A stretch of DNA of 54,658 nucleotides from Brevundimonas sp. (GCF_004210735.1 NZ_SDZL01000013.1:1-54658); one strand, 5' to 3'. Counted from the first letter of the stretch, positions 10,364 through 19,252 are shown. The notes: generated from the sequence alone by a model not told the origin. Program-made: numbers and translations.

Positions 10364-11587
10364 TCAGGACGCCGTCTGAAGGCGCCGACCGGTGATGTAC
10401 GCCACCACCCAGATCGCGAACCCGCCCAGCGTCAGTCCGACCCCAACCCAGCCGGTCGAGGTCCAGCCCCAACCCGCCGCCACGGCCATGCCGCCCAGCA
10501 GCGGGCCGATGGCGTTGGCGGTGTTAAAGGCCGAATGGTTCAGCGCGGCCGCCAGCGTCTGGGCGTCGCCCGCCACATCCATCAGCCGCGTCTGCAGGAT
10601 CGAGCCCAGACCGCCGCCACAGCCGATCAGCAGCACCACCACCATCATCGCCCACAGGTGCGGCGCGGCGAAGGGATAGAGCGCCAACGCCCCCGCGCTC
10701 CACAACAACAGGCCGCCCGCCGCCTTCATCCCGTACCGATCGGCCGCCCAGGCGCCGATCAGATTGCCTGCCGTCATGCCGACGCCGAACACGGCGAAGA
10801 CCCAGGGCAGAACCTCGGGACCCACGCCGGTCACCGCCATCAGGGTCGAGGCCAGATAGGCATAGACCGCGAACATGCCGCCGAAGCCCACCGCGCCCAC
10901 GCCCAGCGTCAGCCACACCTGCCCGCGCTTCAGCGCGCCCAGCTCACGCAGGGGGCTGGCGTCCGGATGCGCCGGGTCGCGCGGCGCGAACAGGGCGACC
11001 AGCGCCATCGTCAGGACCGCCAGCACGCTGACGATGGCGAACGTCCAGCGCCAGCCAAAGGCGTGGCTGACCGCCGTCGCCACCGGCACGCCGATCACCG
11101 TGGCGATGGTCAGGCCCAGCAGGATGGTCGAAACGGCCCGGGTTCTAAGCCGCAGCGGAACCAGCGACGCCGCCACCAGGGCCGCCACCCCGAAATAGGC
11201 CCCGTGCGGCACGCCGCTCAGGAACCGGAACACCAGCATCCAGCCATAGGTCGGCGCCAGCGCCGACAGGGCGTTGCCTATGGCGAACAGCGCCATGAAC
11301 CCGATCAGCAGCGTCCAGCGAGGCAGGCGCGCGCCCAACACCGCCAGAATCGGCGCCCCCACCACCACGCCGGCGGCATAGGCGCTGATGACATGGCCCG
11401 CCGTTGGCTCATCGACGCCCAGTCCGGCGGCGAAGTCGGGCAGCACGCTCATAGCCGCGAACTCGGTCACGCCGATGGCGAAGCCGCCCATGGCCAGGGC
11501 CAGCAGCACCAGCGCCACCCTGGCCGGGGCGGCCGTGGGGCGGTCCAGACCGGCCGCGTCGATGCAGGGGGCGTCGGTGGGAGCCAT
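10364..11587 (-). CDS. MFS transporter (DHA1, AraJ/YdhP-like)
   Basis: A 407-residue major facilitator with twelve predicted membrane segments. Family marks include FAIGVTEFAAMSVLPDFAAG in helix 1, the helix 2-3 loop ILAVLGARLPRWTLL, GVPHGAYFGVAALVAASLVP in helix 4, and the helix 8-9 loop GAWAADRYGMKAAGG. These place it with sugar-efflux or drug-efflux members of the AraJ/YdhP type. The substrate cannot be inferred. It lies just upstream of purQ on the same strand with a gap of about 30 bases, so transcription into purQ is likely. Confidence 0.88.
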   Translation of the reverse strand: MAPTDAPCIDAAGLDRPTAAPARVALVLLALAMGGFAIGVTEFAAMSVLPDFAAGLGVDEPTAGHVISAYAAGVVVGAPILAVLGARLPRWTLLIGFMALFAIGNALSALAPTYGWMLVFRFLSGVPHGAYFGVAALVAASLVPLRLRTRAVSTILLGLTIATVIGVPVATAVSHAFGWRWTFAIVSVLAVLTMALVALFAPRDPAHPDASPLRELGALKRGQVWLTLGVGAVGFGGMFAVYAYLASTLMAVTGVGPEVLPWVFAVFGVGMTAGNLIGAWAADRYGMKAAGGLLLWSAGALALYPFAAPHLWAMMVVVLLIGCGGGLGSILQTRLMDVAGDAQTLAAALNHSAFNTANAIGPLLGGMAVAAGWGWTSTGWVGVGLTLGGFAIWVVAYITGRRLQTAS

Positions 11588-11599
11588 CTCGGCCCTTTC

Positions 11600-11628
11600 G
11601 CAAATGCAGCATTATTTCGCTGCGATGC
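11600..11628 (-). promoter_or_regulatory. imperfect palindrome upstream of MFS gene (candidate operator)
   Basis: GCAAATGCAGC and GCTGCGATGC flank an AT-rich 8-base centre (ATTATTTC) 13-41 bases before the MFS start. In this GC-rich surrounding the AT-rich core plus dyad looks like a repressor site overlapping a promoter. No regulator gene is adjacent. Confidence 0.3.
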
Positions 11629-11668
11629 AAAATAGAGCGACGGCCCCGCGCTTCAACCGCGGCCGTGA

Positions 11669-12151
11669 TCAACTCTTGTTTTCGTAGGTCGCCGTCAGCG
11701 TCGCCTTGGCCAGCGTGTGGAAATGCAGGTTGAAGCCGAAGACCGCACCCGAATTGTCCGGCCCCACGTCCAGCCGCTCCACATCCACCGCAAAGACAGT
11801 GAAGACATAGCGGTGCGGCCCGTGTCCCGGCGGCGGCGCGGCGCCCCCGAAACCCGTTTCGCCATAGTCGGTTCGGCCTTGAACCGCGCCCAGGGGCAGG
11901 TTCGCGCCGCCCACGGCGCCGGCGCCGGTCGCCAGTTCGGTGACATCGGCCGGGATATTGGCCACCGTCCAGTGCCAGAAGCCCGATCCCGTTGGCGCGT
12001 CGGGGTCGTAACAGGTGACGGCATAGCTCCTGGTCCCGTCCGGCGCGCCGGACCACGACAGGTGCGGCGAGGTGTTCCCCAGCGCCTTCACCTGGGCGTC
12101 GGGCAGGGTGGCGCCGTCGCGGATGTCGTTCGAGGTGACGGTGAAGCTCAT
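11669..12151 (-). CDS. YbhB/YbcL-type PEBP (Raf kinase inhibitor-like) protein
   Basis: A 160-residue phosphatidylethanolamine-binding-protein homologue. Characteristic motifs: SPHLSWSGAPDGTRSYAVTC with the following DPDAP near residue 50, FWHWTVANIP near 70, GPHRYVFTVFAVD around 115 and the C-terminal region THLAKATLTATYE-like end. The anion-binding pocket residues (Asp, His) are present. Function in bacteria is unclear. I chose the ATG at 12151 because GGAG lies 8 bases upstream; in-frame ATG at 12178 would add nine residues. Confidence 0.9.
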   Translation of the reverse strand: MSFTVTSNDIRDGATLPDAQVKALGNTSPHLSWSGAPDGTRSYAVTCYDPDAPTGSGFWHWTVANIPADVTELATGAGAVGGANLPLGAVQGRTDYGETGFGGAAPPPGHGPHRYVFTVFAVDVERLDVGPDNSGAVFGFNLHFHTLAKATLTATYENKS

Positions 12152-12280
12152 GGGCGGATCTCCGGAGTTGTCGGTCATGGTCACCGGAACGGACGGCGAC
12201 ACGGGTCGTTGCGCACCGGTAAACGATGCCTAGCTAAGCTTGGTCGCCCTTGCGGGGTGATGACAAGGGTGGAGGGCGGC

Positions 12281-13453
12281 ATGCTGCAATCCGTTATCGA
12301 CCGGATGTTCCGGACGCGGGCGATCCGCGTTTGTTTGCCGGGAGGGCATGAGCTGCGGGCCGGGCCGGGCGAGCCGGAACTGACTGTCGTCATCACCGAC
12401 GCCAAGGCCGCCCTGGCCATCGCCGCCGACCCCGCCCTGGGGCTGGGTGAGGCCTATATGGACGGGACCTTCCGGGTCGAAGGCGGTGACATCTACGACT
12501 TCCTGCAACTGACCAGTTCACAGATGGCGCTACGACCGCGCGCGTCGCGACTGGGCCTGTTGCAGCGGCTGCGTCGCAGCGCAGAGCAGGCCAATGACCG
12601 CCTGCATGCGCGTGAGAATGTGCATCATCACTATGACCTGACGGTCGATTTCTATCGGCTGTTTCTGGACGAGGACCTGCAGTACTCCTGCGCCGTGTTC
12701 GAGACGCCGGACGCCACGCTGGAACAGGCCCAGGCGGCCAAGAAACGCCGCATCATCGACAAACTGCTGCTCTCGCCCGGCCAGACCGCACTGGATATCG
12801 GCTGCGGCTGGGGCGGGCTGGGCCTGTCGCTGGTCGATCGTGGGGCCCGCGTCACCGGGGTGACCCTGTCGACCGAACAGCACCGGACCGCGAATGCGCG
12901 GGCGGCGGCGGCGGGCGTGTCGGACCGGGCGGATTTCCGCCTGACCGACTATCGCGACCTGGACCAGAGCTTCGACCGCATCGTTTCGGTGGGGATGTTC
13001 GAGCATGTCGGCGCCCCGAACTACGACGAATATTTCGCCACTGTCGCCCGGCTGCTGGCCGACGACGGCGTGGCGGTGATCCATTCCATCGGCCGCAAGG
13101 ATCCGCCCAACCGGACCCAGCCGTGGGTGCGCAAATACATCTTCCCCGGCGGCTATATCCCGGCTCTGTCCGAGGTGCTGCCCGCCATCGAACGTGCGGG
13201 CCTGTGGGTGACGGACATGGAGATCCTGCGCCTGCACTACGCCGAGACGCTGCGGCACTGGCGCGAACGGTTCCTGGCCCGCCGCGAAGAGGCGCTGGCC
13301 ATGTACGACGAGCGGTTCTGCCGTATGTGGGAGTTCTACCTGGCCTGCAGCGAGGTCGCTTTCCGCGACCTGGGCCACATGGTCTTCCAACTCCAGCTCA
13401 CGAAGACCCAGACGGCGGTCCCGCTGACACGGGATTATCTGTGCAGTCATTGA
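12281..13453 (+). CDS. cyclopropane-fatty-acyl-phospholipid synthase family methyltransferase
   Basis: A 390-residue SAM-dependent enzyme of the CFA synthase family, which methylenates unsaturated acyl chains of membrane phospholipids or carries out related lipid methylations. The N-terminal lipid-binding domain precedes HHHYDLTVDFYRLFLDEDLQYSC; the SAM site is LDIGCGWGGLGLSL around residue 167; further CFA motifs are SVGMFEHVG and the FPGGYIPAL segment. GGAGG ends five bases before the ATG at 12281, preferred over an ATG at 12260. The final 56 bases overlap the convergent membrane-protein gene. Confidence 0.9.
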   Translation: MLQSVIDRMFRTRAIRVCLPGGHELRAGPGEPELTVVITDAKAALAIAADPALGLGEAYMDGTFRVEGGDIYDFLQLTSSQMALRPRASRLGLLQRLRRSAEQANDRLHARENVHHHYDLTVDFYRLFLDEDLQYSCAVFETPDATLEQAQAAKKRRIIDKLLLSPGQTALDIGCGWGGLGLSLVDRGARVTGVTLSTEQHRTANARAAAAGVSDRADFRLTDYRDLDQSFDRIVSVGMFEHVGAPNYDEYFATVARLLADDGVAVIHSIGRKDPPNRTQPWVRKYIFPGGYIPALSEVLPAIERAGLWVTDMEILRLHYAETLRHWRERFLARREEALAMYDERFCRMWEFYLACSEVAFRDLGHMVFQLQLTKTQTAVPLTRDYLCSH

Positions 13454-13835
13454 CGACGGTGAGCTGTTGGTTGTCAGGCAGCGCCAGGGCGTATCGCGAT
13501 GAAGGTCCGGCGCGAACAGAGCAGACAATGATCGTGTGGTTGTCCAGCCATTGCATGAAGCGCACATGCTCACCCGCGCCTGCCGGTGTCACTTGCGCGC
13601 GTCTGCCGTCAGCCAGTTCGACGAAGACAGTCTCGGATGTCCAACCTGCGGCGCCTCCACCGGCTTCAGCGCGGGCGATGGCGGTCAAATCGCCCGATGG
13701 ATTGGCGATCCGTTCCTCCTGAGATGAGGGCTTCCCCCAAGTCATCCCGAGGACCAACAGAGCGCCGAGAATGGCCAGAACCATACAGACCAGGGCGATC
13801 AGAAATCCGAACGCAACCCTGGCTATCCGCTTCAC
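13398..13835 (-). CDS. single-pass membrane hypothetical protein, coupled to purS
   Basis: About 145 residues: a short basic N-terminus (VKRIARVAF), one long hydrophobic segment (IALVCMVLAILGALLVLGM), then a soluble domain including FVELADGRRAQVTPAG and FMQWLDNHTIIV, presumably periplasmic. The GTG start at 13835 overlaps the purS stop as GTGA, so it is translated with the purine operon. Its 3' end runs 56 bases into the convergent methyltransferase gene. No family recognised and no obvious reason for linkage to purine synthesis. Confidence 0.6.
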   Translation of the reverse strand: MKRIARVAFGFLIALVCMVLAILGALLVLGMTWGKPSSQEERIANPSGDLTAIARAEAGGGAAGWTSETVFVELADGRRAQVTPAGAGEHVRFMQWLDNHTIIVCSVRAGPSSRYALALPDNQQLTVVNDCTDNPVSAGPPSGSS

Positions 13836-14067
13836 GCCACTTCGATCCGGTAGCTTTCGATGACCGTGTTGGCCAGCAGCTGCTCGCACATCTTCCTGGC
13901 CTCGGCGGCGGGGTCGGCGGCGCCGTCGAGGTCGAACTCGATCAGCTTGCCGACACGGGCGTTGGCGACACCGGCCCAGCCCAGGCCCTGCAGGGCGCCT
14001 TCGACGGCCTTGCCCTGAACGTCCAGCACGCCGGGCTTCAGGAAGACATGAACCTTGACCTTGGCCA

Positions 14068-14068
<1 letters not shown>
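13832..14068 (-). CDS. purS: phosphoribosylformylglycinamidine synthase subunit PurS
   Basis: A 78-residue protein with the whole PurS pattern: KVHVFLKPGVLDVQGKAVE, ALQGLGWAGVANARVGKLIE and the ending LLANTVIESYRIEV. PurS is the small structural subunit that joins PurQ to PurL in the FGAM synthase complex. Its ATG shares one base with the purC stop (TGATG), so purC and purS are translationally coupled. The TGA in turn overlaps the GTG of a membrane protein. Confidence 0.96.
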
Positions 14069-14826
<758 letters not shown>

Positions 14827-15078
14827 GCTCGTTCCCTGACCGGGTCGCGGCGCCGGAAACAGAAATCGGCGCGGCCAGAGGGTATTCCGGGCGGCGCGAT
14901 CCTGCGTCAGACGTGGCGGGAGGATTTCGTCGCGCCTCCTTAACCGAAGGCGAGCCGGGAGACAAACCGTCGCGGACCCGTCTCTACTCAAAGTCGCTCG
15001 GTTGCCTTCCGCCCGCAGAGGCTTATAGACGGCGAATGACGGCGAGCCCTCGGTTCGCGGCAGGAGCTTACGACGCGT

Positions 15079-15402
15079 ATGACGACCTTCGACGATCGCG
15101 AAAAGGCCTATGAGGCCAAGTTCGCCCTCGATCAGGAACAGGAATTCAAGGCCGTCGCCCGGCGCAACAAGATGCTGGGCCTGTGGGCGGCCGAGAAGAT
15201 GGGCCTGTCCCCCGAAAGCGCCGAGGAATACGCCAAGGCCGTGGTCCGCGCCGATTTCGAACAGCCGGGCGAAGAAGACGTCTTCCGCAAGGTCGCCGGC
15301 GACTTCAAGGGTTCGGGTCTTACGGTTTCCGAGGGCGAGATTCGCTCCAAGATGGACGAACTGGGCTCGGTGGCCCGCGACGAGATTCGCGCCCAGGGCT
15401 GA
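15079..15402 (+). CDS. F1-ATPase inhibitor subunit zeta-type protein (DUF1476)
   Basis: A 107-residue helical protein matching the alphaproteobacterial DUF1476 family throughout: [36 protein letters not shown], then the [20 protein letters not shown] region. In Paracoccus the homologue (zeta) binds the F1 sector of ATP synthase and blocks ATP hydrolysis through its N-terminal segment. That role is a family inference here, since alphaproteobacterial members differ in inhibitory strength. It is divergent from purC, and a strong bidirectional terminator follows. Confidence 0.92.
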   Translation: MTTFDDREKAYEAKFALDQEQEFKAVARRNKMLGLWAAEKMGLSPESAEEYAKAVVRADFEQPGEEDVFRKVAGDFKGSGLTVSEGEIRSKMDELGSVARDEIRAQG

Positions 15403-15418
15403 TTGCTCTTCGTGCATG

Positions 15419-15456
15419 AAAAAGGGCCGCGCCTGGCGACAGGCGCGGCCCTTTCC
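15419..15456. terminator. bidirectional intrinsic terminator
   Basis: A perfect 15-bp stem (AAAGGGCCGCGCCTG at 15421-15435 against CAGGCGCGGCCCTTT at 15440-15454) with a GCGA loop. The A-run at the left and TTT at the right supply U-tracts in both directions. It separates the convergent zeta-inhibitor and fasciclin genes. Confidence 0.9.
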
Positions 15457-15471
15457 AATTCCGGTCTGGCG

Positions 15472-16098
15472 TTACTTCGGCATCAGGACCGTGTCGATCA
15501 CATGGACCACGCCGTTCGACTGGGCGACGTCGGCCTGGGTGATGGTGGACATACCGCCCTTGGCGTCGGTGATCTGCCAGCGGCCGCCGCCGGCGTCCTT
15601 GACCATCAGTTTCTCGCCCTGAACCGTGGTCAGGGTCGCCGTGCCGCCGTTGGCCGTAGCCTGGGCGGCCAGATCGGCGGCGGTCAGGCGTCCTGGCACC
15701 ACATGATAGGTCAGGATCTTGGTCAGGTCGGCCTTCTGGGCCGGCTGCATCAGACCCTCGCGCGTCGCCGCCGGGATCTTTTCGAAGGCGGCGTTGTCCG
15801 GCGCGAAGACGGTGAACGGGCCCGTGCCCTGCAGCGTCTGGGCCAGACCGGCGGCCTGGACCGCGCTGACCAGCGTGGTCAGGTTCGACGCCTTGGAGGC
15901 GTTGGTGACGATGTTGTCGGCCGGATTCATGGCTGCGCCGCCGACCATGGTCTCGGTGGTCATCGGAGTGGTGGCGACCGGGGGCGCCGGTTCGGCCGGC
16001 ATCGTCTCCTTGTTCGCGTTGTTGTCGCCACAGGCGGTCAAGGTCAGCAGGGCGGCGGCCGATACGGTGGCCAGCGTGGCTGTGCGGGTGATCTTCAT
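15472..16098 (-). CDS. fasciclin-domain lipoprotein
   Basis: 208 residues. The N-terminus MKITRTATLATVSAAALLTL leads into LTAC, a lipobox, so the mature protein is probably lipid-anchored. A Pro/Thr-rich linker precedes one complete FAS1 domain with the usual blocks: TLVSAVQAAGLAQTLQGTGP, FTVFAPDNAAFEKIPA, ILTYHVVPGRLTAADL and the ending NGVVHVIDTVLMP. FAS1 proteins mediate adhesion or surface contacts; the partner is unknown. It stands alone, ending at the shared terminator. Confidence 0.93.
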   Translation of the reverse strand: MKITRTATLATVSAAALLTLTACGDNNANKETMPAEPAPPVATTPMTTETMVGGAAMNPADNIVTNASKASNLTTLVSAVQAAGLAQTLQGTGPFTVFAPDNAAFEKIPAATREGLMQPAQKADLTKILTYHVVPGRLTAADLAAQATANGGTATLTTVQGEKLMVKDAGGGRWQITDAKGGMSTITQADVAQSNGVVHVIDTVLMPK

Positions 16099-16214
16099 GG
16101 GCGTCTCTCCTGAGCTGCCGCTTGCCGCGGCGATCGCAGGCACTACGGACGAGACCCCCGAAAGGATGCGCCGACGTTCAAATTTTCCGGCGCGACCCGT
16201 GAGAATCCGTGTTG

Positions 16215-16715
16215 TCAGGCGTCCGCCAGAAACGGCTTCAGCACCGCCCACTGCTCCGCCTTCCACGCCAGCGGCCGGGCCATGGCCGGGCTGGAAGAGG
16301 GCAGGGTCAATCGGGCCGCCGCGCTGTTCGCGGGGGCCAGGATCCGCTCGCCCAGTTTCGCCGCCTTGCCCCCATTGAACGCCACGGCCCGCAGGTTCGG
16401 CAGCGCCGCCATCAGGCCGGGCAGATCGGCATGGGTCGGCAGGCGGATGGCGCTGTCCAAACTGCCGATCCGCTCGGCCTCGGCCACCGTGTCCCACAAG
16501 CCTACGCCCCGCGCACGCAGGGTAGCCAGCCGCGCCTCATAGGGGCGTTCATGCAAGTCGGCCTGCTCCAGAAGCGCGGACATCAGCCGCCAGAAGGCGT
16601 TTCGGGGATGGGCGTAATACTGCCCCGCTGCCAGCGACGCCTCGCCCGGCAGGCTGCCGAGGATCAGCAGCCGCGTGTTCGCATCAACGACCGGATCGAA
16701 GGCCCGCCTGAGCAT
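16215..16715 (-). CDS. DNA-deoxyinosine (hypoxanthine) glycosylase, UDG superfamily
   Basis: 166 residues matching the small UDG-superfamily enzymes that remove hypoxanthine from DNA. The N-terminal motif LLILGSLPGEASLAAGQYYA is followed by HPRNAFWRLMSALL, and the C-terminal region reads LPSSSPAMARPLAWKAEQW, containing the intercalation-loop type SSSPA motif. The start codon shares a base with the purB stop (TGATG), so it is translated together with adenylosuccinate lyase. A mismatch-type uracil glycosylase activity is the alternative. Confidence 0.88.
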   Translation of the reverse strand: MLRRAFDPVVDANTRLLILGSLPGEASLAAGQYYAHPRNAFWRLMSALLEQADLHERPYEARLATLRARGVGLWDTVAEAERIGSLDSAIRLPTHADLPGLMAALPNLRAVAFNGGKAAKLGERILAPANSAAARLTLPSSSPAMARPLAWKAEQWAVLKPFLADA

Positions 16716-18016
16716 CAGCCCTCGCCGAAGACCCGCTTGAACACCACGTCGACGTTCTTGGTGTGGTAGCCGAGGTCGAACAGGGCCTCGAGCTGGTCAT
16801 GGGGCAGGGTGACGCGGGCGTCGGCTTTCAGGAAGTCGAGGAAGGCCCCTTCGCCCCGCCAGACCTTCATGGCGTTCTCCTGAACCGCGGCATAGGCGTC
16901 TTCACGCGATACGCCCGCCTGCGTCAGGGCCAGCATGACCCGTTGCGAGTGAACCAGACCGCCCAGGCGGTCGATGTTCTTCTGCATATTCTCGGGATAG
17001 ACGTTCAGCCGTTCGACCACGCCCGCCAGACGATGCAGGGCGAAGTCCAGATGGATGGTCGCGTCCGGACCGATGCCGCGCTCGACCGACGAATGGCTGA
17101 TGTCCCGCTCGTGCCACAGGGCGACGTTCTCCATCGCGGGCGTCACGGCCGACCGGACCAGGCGCGCCAGACCTGTCAGGTTCTCGGTCAGGATCGGGTT
17201 GCGCTTGTGCGGCATGGCCGACGAGCCCTTCTGACCCTTGTCGAAGAACTCCTCGGCCTCCAGCACCTCGGTGCGCTGCAGGTGGCGGATCTCGACGGCC
17301 AGGCGCTCCACCGAACTGGCGACGACGCCCAGGGCGGCGAAATAGGCGGCGTGCCGATCGCGCGGAATGACCTGGGTGGAGACGGGCTCGACGGCCAGAC
17401 CCATCTTGTCGGCCACATATTGCTCAACGGCGGGATCGACGTTGGCGAAGGTGCCCACGGCGCCCGAAATGGCGCAGGTGGCGATCTCTTCGCGGGCGGT
17501 GACCAGGCGACGCCTGGCGCGCTGGAACTCGGCGTGATAGCCGGCCAGCTTCAGGCCGAAAGTCACCGGCTCGGCGTGGATGCCATGCGAGCGGCCCACG
17601 GTCGGGGTGTATTTGTGCTCCTTGGCGCGGACTTCCAGCGCGGCCAGGACGCGATCGACGCCGCCCAGCAGCAGGTCGGTCGAGCGCGCCAGTTGCACCG
17701 CGAAACAGGTGTCCAGCACGTCGGACGACGTCATGCCCTGGTGCAGGAACCGGGCTTCCTCGCCGACGATTTCCGACACATGGGTCAGGAAGGCGATGAC
17801 GTCGTGCTTGGTGGTGCGCTCGATCTCGTCGATGCGGTCGGCGTCGAAGGTGACGTCCTTGCCCTTGGCCCAGATGGCGTCGGCTGATTCCCTGGGGATC
17901 ACACCCAGCTCGGCCATCTTGGTGGCGGCGTGGGCCTCGATCTCGAACCAGATCCTGTACTTGGTCTCTTGCGACCAGATGGCGACGGCTTCGGGGCGGG
18001 TATATCGCGTGATCAT
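16715..18016 (-). CDS. purB: adenylosuccinate lyase
   Basis: 433 residues, the bacterial PurB size. It removes fumarate from SAICAR and from adenylosuccinate, the last step to AMP. Motifs seen: MITRYTRPEAVAIWS at the start, TKHDVIAFLTHVSE and FLHQGMTSSDVLDTC near residue 90, VGRSHGIHAEPVTFGLK near 140 with the catalytic His, and the flexible loop signature GSSAMPHKRNPILTENL near 260. Directly followed by a coupled DNA glycosylase. Together with purC, purS, purQ and purL it completes a dispersed purine cluster on one strand. Confidence 0.98.
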   Translation of the reverse strand: MITRYTRPEAVAIWSQETKYRIWFEIEAHAATKMAELGVIPRESADAIWAKGKDVTFDADRIDEIERTTKHDVIAFLTHVSEIVGEEARFLHQGMTSSDVLDTCFAVQLARSTDLLLGGVDRVLAALEVRAKEHKYTPTVGRSHGIHAEPVTFGLKLAGYHAEFQRARRRLVTAREEIATCAISGAVGTFANVDPAVEQYVADKMGLAVEPVSTQVIPRDRHAAYFAALGVVASSVERLAVEIRHLQRTEVLEAEEFFDKGQKGSSAMPHKRNPILTENLTGLARLVRSAVTPAMENVALWHERDISHSSVERGIGPDATIHLDFALHRLAGVVERLNVYPENMQKNIDRLGGLVHSQRVMLALTQAGVSREDAYAAVQENAMKVWRGEGAFLDFLKADARVTLPHDQLEALFDLGYHTKNVDVVFKRVFGEG

Positions 18017-18062
18017 GGGCCGGTCGTGTCGGTCGCGGGGGCTTACGAGTCAAGGTTCGCCG

Positions 18063-18091
18063 TTGACTTGCGCTCGTCCTGTCCCACATAG
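18063..18091 (+). promoter_or_regulatory. candidate promoter for the sugE riboswitch transcript
   Basis: TTGACT at 18063-18068 is a good -35 box. A -10 region in the CACATAG stretch near 18085-18091 is only approximate. It lies 8-13 bases before the first riboswitch hairpin. Confidence 0.4.
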
Positions 18092-18098
18092 CCGGTTC

Positions 18099-18163
18099 AG
18101 AGGACGACCTCTCCCCTTCGTGGGCATGACCGCCGGGACGACCCGGCTCGCCATGCAAGGGAG
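18099..18163 (+). promoter_or_regulatory. guanidine-II (mini-ykkC) riboswitch
   Basis: Two short hairpins with ACGA tetraloops lie in tandem before sugE. The first is AGAGG-ACGA-CCTCT at 18099-18112; the second is GCCGGG-ACGA-CCCGGC at 18132-18147, both with perfect stems, joined by a 19-base linker. This is the defining architecture of the mini-ykkC/guanidine-II class, in which each ACGR loop contributes a guanidinium pocket and the loops kiss. The ribosome site AAGGGAG at 18157-18163 follows ten bases after the second hairpin, suiting translational control. The downstream gene is a SugE/Gdx exporter, the classical target. Confidence 0.92.
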
Positions 18164-18169
18164 ACTGTC

Positions 18170-18490
18170 ATGGCCTGGATTTTCCTTCTTCTCGCCGGCC
18201 TGTTCGAGATCGTCTGGGCCTTTCTGATAAAGGCCTCGGACGGGTTTTCAAAGCCGTGGGCGACCGTCGGCGCCATCGGCTTCATGATCGTCAGCTTCGG
18301 CCTGCTGTCGATGGCGATGAAGACCCTGCCGCTGGGCACGGCCTACGCCATCTGGACCGGAATCGGCGCGGTCGGCGCCTTCATCGTCGGCGTGATGGTG
18401 ATGGGCGAGGCGCTGACGCCGCTGCGCGTTGCAGGCGTCGTATTGATCGTTTCGGGCCTGGTTGTGCTGAAGCTGGCTTCCAGCCATTGA
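18170..18490 (+). CDS. sugE: SMR-family guanidinium exporter (SugE/Gdx)
   Basis: A 106-residue four-helix small multidrug resistance protein. It starts MAWIFLLLAGLFEIVWAFLI, with the essential Glu13 and Trp16 of the Gdx subtype, and ends VAGVVLIVSGLVVLKLASSH. SugE/Gdx proteins form antiparallel dimers that exchange guanidinium for protons across the inner membrane; older annotation as a quaternary ammonium exporter refers to the same family. The guanidine-II riboswitch directly upstream supports guanidinium as the substrate. AAGGGAG precedes the ATG by six bases. Confidence 0.94.
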   Translation: MAWIFLLLAGLFEIVWAFLIKASDGFSKPWATVGAIGFMIVSFGLLSMAMKTLPLGTAYAIWTGIGAVGAFIVGVMVMGEALTPLRVAGVVLIVSGLVVLKLASSH

Positions 18491-18515
18491 TCGGGCCGTA
18501 CAGGGAGCGCGCGCC

Positions 18516-19172
18516 ATGGAACTGCTGATCGGACCCCAGATCTATTCGACCTGGTCGCTGCGGGGCTGGCTGGTGATGAAGGCGACGGGGGCGGCGTTCA
18601 CTGTTCGCCACGGCCGTTACGACACCGAGGCCGACCGCGCCGAACTGCGCGCGCTTTCGCCGTCCGGGTTCGTGCCGCTGCTGCGCGTGGACGGCGAGAT
18701 GATCTGGGACACACTGGCCATCGCCGAATGGGCAGCAGAACATTATCCGCAGGCGCGGCTGTGGCCGGCCGATCCCGTCGCCCGCGCACAGGCCCGCTCG
18801 GTGACGGCCGAGATGCATTCCGGCTTCACCGCCTTGCGTACCTTCTGCACCATGGGCGGGCGACATATGATGGTGGGCGACACACGGTCGGAAACGCCGT
18901 CCGATCCGGCGCTGGATCGCGATCTGGGCCGGATCGTCGCCCTGCTGCGCCAGATGCGCGCGCGGTTCGGTGGGGCCGGGCCGTTCCTGTTCGGCGAATG
19001 GTCGATCGCCGACGCGTTCTACACGCCGGTGGCGGCGCGGGTCCGCCACTATCAAATAGCGCTTGACGCTCACGGCGACAGCGACGGCGTGGCCCGGGCC
19101 TATCTCGACACCCTGCTGGCCCATCCCGACTTCCGCGAATGGGAACGGCAGGCGCTGGCAGGAACCCGTTAA
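18516..19172 (+). CDS. glutathione S-transferase family protein
   Basis: 218 residues. The thioredoxin-like N-terminal domain begins MELLIGPQIYSTWSLRGWLV, with the Ser-containing active-site region at residues 11-14, then FVPLLRVDGEMIWDTLAIAE around 60 for the gamma-glutamyl binding strand. The C-terminal helical domain contains GPFLFGEWSIADAFYTPVAAR near 160, the usual N-capping box. It probably conjugates or isomerises glutathione-bound substrates. It sits 25 bases after sugE and may be cotranscribed under the riboswitch, although a translational switch would not affect it directly. Confidence 0.9.
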   Translation: MELLIGPQIYSTWSLRGWLVMKATGAAFTVRHGRYDTEADRAELRALSPSGFVPLLRVDGEMIWDTLAIAEWAAEHYPQARLWPADPVARAQARSVTAEMHSGFTALRTFCTMGGRHMMVGDTRSETPSDPALDRDLGRIVALLRQMRARFGGAGPFLFGEWSIADAFYTPVAARVRHYQIALDAHGDSDGVARAYLDTLLAHPDFREWERQALAGTR

Positions 19173-19197
19173 CCGCGTCACCAAACGCGGGTTTAAC
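19168..19197 (+). terminator. hairpin at the end of the GST gene
   Basis: GTTAACCGCGT and ACGCGGGTTTAAC form an imperfect stem (one or two bulges) around CACCAA, overlapping the GST stop codon. There is no T-run, so it could act as a weak or Rho-assisted terminator or only protect the mRNA end. Confidence 0.4.
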
Positions 19198-19252
19198 AAG
19201 AACGACGTTACACGGGGATCATTCGCGGGCCTTCGCCCGTTGGGACCGTGTG

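Noticed and set aside
11717..12280. Long N-terminal extension of the CFA synthase frame (about 190 codons)
   Set aside because: It overlaps the PEBP gene in antisense, and a strong GGAGG ribosome site marks the start at 12281.
14827..15417. Upstream extension of the purC frame to 449 codons
   Set aside because: The added residues run antisense through the zeta-inhibitor gene; PurC homology begins at the ATG at 14826.
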